This document shows, one piece after another, positions 59,817 through 64,000 of a DNA stretch of 64,000 nucleotides. Source of the stretch: JBEVOS01 sp044226655 (lineage in GTDB: Bacteria; Pseudomonadota; Alphaproteobacteria; Caulobacterales; Aquidulcibacteraceae); the NCBI GenBank assembly GCA_044226655.1, contig JBGAGO010000003.1, positions 124,001 through 188,000 of the forward strand, written 5' to 3'. The translations under genes and the position numbers were made by a program. Numbering within the stretch: the first letter of the stretch is position 1; every line of letters begins with the position of its first letter. The notes under the pieces were generated by a model. The model made no database searches and was not told the DNA's origin. It saw only the letters and a program-made list of their open reading frames with translations.

Positions 59817-61019
59817 GTGTCAACGAAACAAGCGTTAAGCGGCGGTGCAAAAGCAGTGCCGTCCCGCGCGCTCGCCTACGCCCTCTGGGGCTGGGCGGCC
59901 TCTGCGTGCGCCGCGGGCGCCGCGGCGTGGGCGCTTGGCGCGGCGCGGGGGGACGTTGCGGGGGCGGCGGCCCTGGCCCTCGCCCCGGCGTTTGCAAGCT
60001 TCGTTCTGGCGCCGCGCCTAGCGGAGGATTGGGCCAAATTGGGCTGCCTGGCCGCCTGGCTGGCCGCGGTCTTCGGGCTGGTCGCGGGGTCGGGCGGGGC
60101 GGCTTCGCCCCTGGCGGCGAGTTTCGCGATCCCGATGGCGTTGGCGTTCCACCTCGGCGCGCCACGGCTGCCCTGGCTGGCCGGGGCGGGCGTGGCGGCC
60201 TACGTCCTGGCCGCGCTGGCCGGGACGCGAATCTCCGCCCCGGCGCTTGGCGTATGGCCTGCCTGCATGACGGCGGCGGCGCTGGCCGTGGCCGGCGGGC
60301 TCATGGCGGTGCGCTCGGCCTCGCGCCCGGCGCGCGCCCAGGCGACGGCGGAACGCGTCGCGGAAATTTCGCACGAATTGCGCACGCCGCTGACCCACAT
60401 TCTGGGCTTCGCGGAAATGATCCAGGCGCAGATCTTCGGCGAGATCGACAAACGCTATGTCGAATACGCGGGCCTCATCCGATCGAGCGGGGGCGCGCTG
60501 CTCGAAATGGTCAATGGCCTGCTCGATCTCTCCAAGATCCAGGCGGGACGCTACGAGCTCGAATACGAGACCTTCGATGCGCGCGAGATCGTGCACGAGG
60601 TGATGCGGCTTTCGGCCGGCGGCGCCGATCCCAAGCAGATCACGCTGGTCGAACAGGCGCCGGATGCGCCGCTCATGGTGCGCGCCGATGTGCGCGCGCT
60701 GCGCCATATGCTGCTCAACATCGTCGGCAACGCCATCAAATTCACGCCCGCGCAAGGCAGGGTGACGCTGTCGGCGCGGGCGGAAGACGGCGCGCTGGTG
60801 CTCGATGCGATCGATACCGGGCCCGGCATCGCGGCGGCGGACCGCGCGCGGCTGGGCGAGCGTTATGTGCGCGGTTCGAGCGGCAAGCGTGTCGAAGGCA
60901 CGGGCCTCGGCCTGGCGCTGGTGCGCGCGCTGTCCAACCTGCATGGCGGCGCGCTGAGTTTCCACGATGCGCCGGGCGGCGGCGCGCTGGTGCGGATCGT
61001 GCTGCCAGTTCTGGTTTAA
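59817..61019 (+). CDS. DivJ/PleC-like membrane sensor histidine kinase
   Basis: The 400-residue kinase has about six N-terminal membrane helices (20-165). A HisKA domain carries His186 (ISHELRTPLTH) and the DivJ/PleC-type run AEYAxLI-like YVEYAGLIRSSGGALLEMVN, ending LLDLSKIQAGRYEL. A full HATPase domain follows (N box NAIKF, G1 DTGPG, G2 GTGLGL). No PAS domain and no receiver are present. The layout is closest to DivJ. With SpmX encoded in the same window it may act on DivK/PleD. GTG start, next to a CtrA-like box. Confidence 0.85.
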   Translation: MSTKQALSGGAKAVPSRALAYALWGWAASACAAGAAAWALGAARGDVAGAAALALAPAFASFVLAPRLAEDWAKLGCLAAWLAAVFGLVAGSGGAASPLAASFAIPMALAFHLGAPRLPWLAGAGVAAYVLAALAGTRISAPALGVWPACMTAAALAVAGGLMAVRSASRPARAQATAERVAEISHELRTPLTHILGFAEMIQAQIFGEIDKRYVEYAGLIRSSGGALLEMVNGLLDLSKIQAGRYELEYETFDAREIVHEVMRLSAGGADPKQITLVEQAPDAPLMVRADVRALRHMLLNIVGNAIKFTPAQGRVTLSARAEDGALVLDAIDTGPGIAAADRARLGERYVRGSSGKRVEGTGLGLALVRALSNLHGGALSFHDAPGGGALVRIVLPVLV

Positions 61020-61855
61020 CGCAGCGCCAGAAACGCGCGCGCGGCCGCGAAATCGCCGACCTCGATCAGCAAAGGCCGTCGCCCGTCGCCGAGCTCGATC
61101 TCAACCGCTTCGCGCGGATCGAGCGCGGCGATGGCGGCGATCGCATCCGGCGCGAAGGCGTAGAGCGCGCGGCGCTCGCCGTTCACCGTCTCGACGCGCC
61201 GCGCGGCGGGCAGGAAGACGCGCGCCGTTCCGGGAGAGGGCGCGCCGGCCTGCAGGCCGCGCGCAACGCGCGCCGGCACATCCATCTGGCTGCGCGGCGC
61301 ACGCGCGACATCGCGCACGGCCATCTGAACAGCGCCCGGCGCGGGCCCGCGGCCGAGCGGCAGAATGAGCGTCACCTCATGCGCGCCCGAAAACTCGCGT
61401 ACGCCGAACACGGCTGGGCGCGGCGCCGTCAGCGTCTGGCGGAGAATCCAGTGATCGACCGGGTCGGGCGAACGGCGCGCGGCCCAAAGGCGCTCGGCGC
61501 CCGGGAAATCCATGGTGCGGATTTGCCGCCAGCCGGCGAAGCCGCGCCGCGCGCGGTCGGCGGCGGCCTCGGTGCGCGGATCGCCGCAGGCGCGCGCATT
61601 GGCGGCAGTCACGGCGGCGTCTTCAAGCTGATCCAGGCGCAGCAGCGTCCAGCCGCCGCGCAGCAGCGCGCCGCGCGCTTGCGCAGCGGTGGCTGTGAGC
61701 GCGCCGCGCATGTCGGCGTCGAACAGATGGCAGCGCCGGTCTGCTTCGAGGAGGGCGCGGCGTTCGCCATAGGCGGCCTGCGCATCGGGCGCCGATTGCG
61801 CCAGCGCATCCGCGGCGAACAAGGTAAACATGGCCGCAAGGAAGAAGGCGCGCAT
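61016..61855 (-). CDS. Exported hypothetical protein, 279 residues
   Basis: The protein has a signal peptide (MRAFFLAAMFTLFAADALAQ). The first part of the mature protein is helical with two Cys (RRCHLFDADMRGAL, ANARACGDPR), followed by a beta-rich C-terminal half ending ELGDGRRPLLIEVGDFAAAR. An earlier in-frame start is possible, but the ATG at 61855 gives a clean signal peptide. It shares stop bases with the convergent kinase. No family is recognised. Confidence 0.75.
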   Translation of the reverse strand: MRAFFLAAMFTLFAADALAQSAPDAQAAYGERRALLEADRRCHLFDADMRGALTATAAQARGALLRGGWTLLRLDQLEDAAVTAANARACGDPRTEAAADRARRGFAGWRQIRTMDFPGAERLWAARRSPDPVDHWILRQTLTAPRPAVFGVREFSGAHEVTLILPLGRGPAPGAVQMAVRDVARAPRSQMDVPARVARGLQAGAPSPGTARVFLPAARRVETVNGERRALYAFAPDAIAAIAALDPREAVEIELGDGRRPLLIEVGDFAAARAFLALR

Positions 61856-61898
61856 ACTGAGAACGATAGCGCAGCCGCACTTGCGATAGAGTGAAGGT

Positions 61899-62243
61899 AT
61901 GGAATTCAGGACCGACATTTGGGCCGCCGCCCTCATCCGCCGCGCCGAATTGGGCGGCGCCAGCGCGTTCGTGAGCCGCAAGGGCGATCCGGACGCGGGC
62001 GCCGTGCTGGTGAAAGTCGCCACGCTCGATGGCCGCGCCCATCTCTACGGCCCCGCGCTCAACGCCGAAGGCGAGCAGATCTTTCTCGACCTTTCCGCCG
62101 GCAGCCTTGGCGTCGAAGAACAGGCGATCGACGCCTATGCACGCCGCCGCGCCGAGACCGACCCCGATCTCTGGCTGATCGAAATCGAGGATCGCGCCGG
62201 GCGCCATTTTTTGACCGAACGCGTCGACGCGAATTCACCCTAA
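61899..62243 (+). CDS. DUF1491 protein
   Basis: The 114-residue protein matches DUF1491, a small alphaproteobacterial family (opening MEFRTDIWAAALIRRAELGG, then VLVKVATLDGRAHLYGPAL and DLWLIEIEDRAGRHFL). There is no signal peptide. Function is unknown. It is divergent from the exported protein gene. Confidence 0.9.
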   Translation: MEFRTDIWAAALIRRAELGGASAFVSRKGDPDAGAVLVKVATLDGRAHLYGPALNAEGEQIFLDLSAGSLGVEEQAIDAYARRRAETDPDLWLIEIEDRAGRHFLTERVDANSP

Positions 62244-62286
62244 AGCTATTCACCTTTGTTAACGCCCGCCGCGCAAGCTGACGGCC

Positions 62287-62682
62287 GTGCTGTTCCTCTT
62301 GAATGACCGCGTGCTGGATCTTGGCGATCCGGCGGAGACGTTGCTGGAGAGCGGCGCGGGCGATCCTGCGCGCCTGCCGCCTCTGCACGCCATCATCACG
62401 CGCGGACAGGAGGCCGCGTTCGCATCCTCCGCGTTTGCCGCTGCACATCCAGATTTGCGCCGTTCGATCGCGAGCATGATCGTGCTGTCGAGCACGGCCA
62501 ATTGCGCGCTGTTCGTGTGTCCGCCGCGGGCGCGGGCGGCGCGCGATGTGGCGGTGCGGTTTGCGTTCGCACCGCTGACGACCTTGGCCTTTCTGGCCGA
62601 TGCGCAGCGCGGCGGACGCGCTGTGGCGGCGCTCGCGAACGCGCATGTGTGGCGCCTTGCCCGGACCGCGCGCACGGCTTAA
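62287..62682 (+). CDS. Hypothetical soluble protein, 131 residues
   Basis: GTG start at 62287, 43 bases after DUF1491. The protein opens with a strand-rich part (MLFLLNDRVLDLGDPAETLL) and continues with Ala-rich helices. It has two Cys (NCALFVC) and no signal peptide. I do not recognise the family; it may be a DUF1491 operon partner. Confidence 0.65.
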   Translation: MLFLLNDRVLDLGDPAETLLESGAGDPARLPPLHAIITRGQEAAFASSAFAAAHPDLRRSIASMIVLSSTANCALFVCPPRARAARDVAVRFAFAPLTTLAFLADAQRGGRAVAALANAHVWRLARTARTA

Positions 62683-62712
62683 GTCCGCCTGCCAGTTCTC
62701 AAAGTCTGTTCA

Positions 62713-64000
62713 ATGCCCGCTGACATCGCCGCCGAAGCCGCCCGCCGGCGCACATTCGCCATCATTTCCCACCCCGACGCAGGCAAGACCACGCTCACGG
62801 AAACGCTGCTGCTCGCGGGCGGGGCGATCCATTTGGCCGGCCAAGTGCGTGCGCGCGGCGAGAACCGGCGCACCCGCTCGGATTGGATGAAGATCGAGCG
62901 CGAGCGCGGGATTTCGGTGTCGGCCTCGGTGATGACGTTCGAGCGCGACGAGATCGTCTACAATCTGCTCGATACGCCGGGCCACGAAGACTTTTCGGAA
63001 GATACCTACCGCACGCTCACGGCGGCGGATTCCGCGGTCATGGTGCTGGATGCGGCCAAGGGCATCGAGCCGCAAACGCTGAAGCTGTTCGAAGTGTGCC
63101 GCCTGCGCGACATCCCGATCACCACCTTCATCAACAAGATGGACCGCGAAGCGCTCGATCCGTTTGAACTGCTTGACGAGATCCACGACAAGCTGGCGAT
63201 GGACACAGCGCCGATCTTTTGGCCGTGCGGTTCGGGCCAGCGCTTCAAGGGTGTGCTCGATCTGGAGCGCGATGAATTCCTCGCCTTCCATCGTCCCGAA
63301 GCTGGCGAAGAGGGTTTGGCGCGGCAGGAGCGGCTGTCGACGCGCAGCGCCGCGTTCACGGCGGCGATGTCGGACGAATTGCGCGAAGAGCTGGTGGAGA
63401 CGGCGGCGCTGGCGCGTGAGGCGCTGCCGCGCTTCGATCTGCAGGCGTTTCGCGGCGGGCACATGACGCCGGTGTTCTTCGGTTCGGCGCTGCGCAAATT
63501 CGGCGTGCTCGAATTGCTCGATGCGCTCGGCGCCTGGGCGCCCGGCCCGCATCCGGCGCATGCGCAGATCAATGGCGCGGCCGACGAAATCTCGCCGGGC
63601 GATTCCAACGTCTCGGGCTTCATCTTCAAGATCCAGGCGAACATGGATCCCAAGCATCGCGACCGCGTGGGCTTTTTTCGCATCGCCTCCGGCCGGTTTC
63701 GCCGCGGCATGACGCTGAAGACCAGCACCGGAAAGTCGCTCAACGTGCACAACCCACTGATGTTCTTGGCGCAGGACCGCGAGATCACGGACGAAGCCTA
63801 TCCCGGTGACGTGATCGGCATTCCCAATCATGGCGCGTTGCGCGTCGGGGATTCGCTTTCGGAAAATGGCGCGATCGCTTTTCAGGGCATTCCAAACTTT
63901 GCGCCGGAAATTCTGCGCCGCTGCCGCGTGCGCGATCCCTTGAAGCAGAAGCATTTGCGCAAGGCGCTCGACGCGCTGGCTGAAGAGGGCGTGACGCAGA
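62713..64000 (+). CDS. prfC: Peptide chain release factor 3 (partial, runs off the window)
   Basis: The first 429 residues of RF3, the GTPase that recycles RF1/RF2 from ribosomes, are visible. The P loop is HPDAGKTTLTETLL, switch II DTPGHEDFSEDTYR, and the NKMD G4 motif reads FINKMDREA. RF3-type sequence (KIERERGISVSASVMTFERD) separates it from EF-G. The gene is open at position 64000, so the end lies outside the window. Confidence 0.96.
   Translation, partial: MPADIAAEAARRRTFAIISHPDAGKTTLTETLLLAGGAIHLAGQVRARGENRRTRSDWMKIERERGISVSASVMTFERDEIVYNLLDTPGHEDFSEDTYRTLTAADSAVMVLDAAKGIEPQTLKLFEVCRLRDIPITTFINKMDREALDPFELLDEIHDKLAMDTAPIFWPCGSGQRFKGVLDLERDEFLAFHRPEAGEEGLARQERLSTRSAAFTAAMSDELREELVETAALAREALPRFDLQAFRGGHMTPVFFGSALRKFGVLELLDALGAWAPGPHPAHAQINGAADEISPGDSNVSGFIFKIQANMDPKHRDRVGFFRIASGRFRRGMTLKTSTGKSLNVHNPLMFLAQDREITDEAYPGDVIGIPNHGALRVGDSLSENGAIAFQGIPNFAPEILRRCRVRDPLKQKHLRKALDALAEEGVTQ

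Noticed and set aside
59906..61894. 662-codon frame overlapping the DivJ-like kinase in another phase
   Set aside because: Arg/Gly-rich shadow frame without domains, while the kinase frame has all histidine-kinase boxes.

Overview
The window is about 64 kb of GC-rich, densely packed chromosome from an alphaproteobacterium, most likely of the Caulobacterales (Hyphomonadaceae or Caulobacteraceae type). The basis is the gene set: a CckA hybrid kinase directly after flhB, recA followed by alaS and, after a short interruption, an NADP isocitrate dehydrogenase, an SpmX-like polarity protein, a MucR regulator, a DivJ-like kinase, DUF1491 and DUF2336 proteins, CtrA-type boxes (TTAA-N7-TTAA) and an alphaproteobacterial SOS box (GTTC-N7-GTTC) before recA. 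I see no rRNA, tRNA, CRISPR array, insertion sequence or prophage. Taxonomy is an inference from gene content.

Layout. 1-5.7 kb: mgtE, an epoxide hydrolase, a PadR-type regulator divergent from a membrane protein it probably controls, and spmX. 5.7-11.7 kb: an odd intergenic stretch with a tiny reading frame, two paralogous lipoproteins, a cNMP/patatin phospholipase, a 42-residue membrane peptide, a large TPR protein and another lipoprotein. 11.8-19.3 kb: flagellar genes, with flgB-flgC-fliE leftward and fliO-fliP, then fliQ-fliR-flhB-cckA rightward, with tandem CtrA boxes at the divergence. 19.4-29 kb: a YcaQ-type glycosylase, recA, alaS, two acetyltransferases, small hypotheticals and icd. 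29-42.4 kb: a membrane-anchored TIR protein, an RNA methyltransferase, DUF983, rimO, two VOC proteins, a bfd-bfr pair with Fur-like boxes, a family 3 glycosidase, rpsD, ppk2, a DUF502 protein, an HtrA-like protease, and a monothiol glutaredoxin next to bolA. 42.7-45.7 kb: an ExbB-ExbD-ExbD-TonB operon with a small exported protein. 45.7-49.2 kb: a crotonase, an MFS transporter and a DUF2336 protein.

49.3-56.4 kb holds the most unusual locus: ten translationally coupled membrane genes related to Mrp antiporters and complex I. They are ordered E-F-G-DUF4040-B-C-D1-D2-x-D3, the order of the membrane module of Mbh/Mbx complexes rather than the MrpABCDEFG order. No hydrogenase or other redox subunit lies next to it. 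Two of its three large antiporter-like subunits have lost both the TM5 glutamate and the TM7 lysine that carry protons in the family; only the third keeps a Glu and an Arg. This is my best candidate for an undescribed system.

56.5-64 kb: mucR, a DnaA-domain-IV-like protein with a DUF6456 partner, sufE, exported hypotheticals, a DivJ-like kinase behind a CtrA-like box, DUF1491, and the start of prfC, which runs off the window.

The gene set joins cell-cycle control (CckA, SpmX, DivJ-like kinase, MucR, CtrA sites) with flagellar assembly and iron/Fe-S handling (bfd, bfr, sufE, grx, bolA, TonB system). Packing is tight: five convergent gene pairs share their stop codons in 4-base overlaps.
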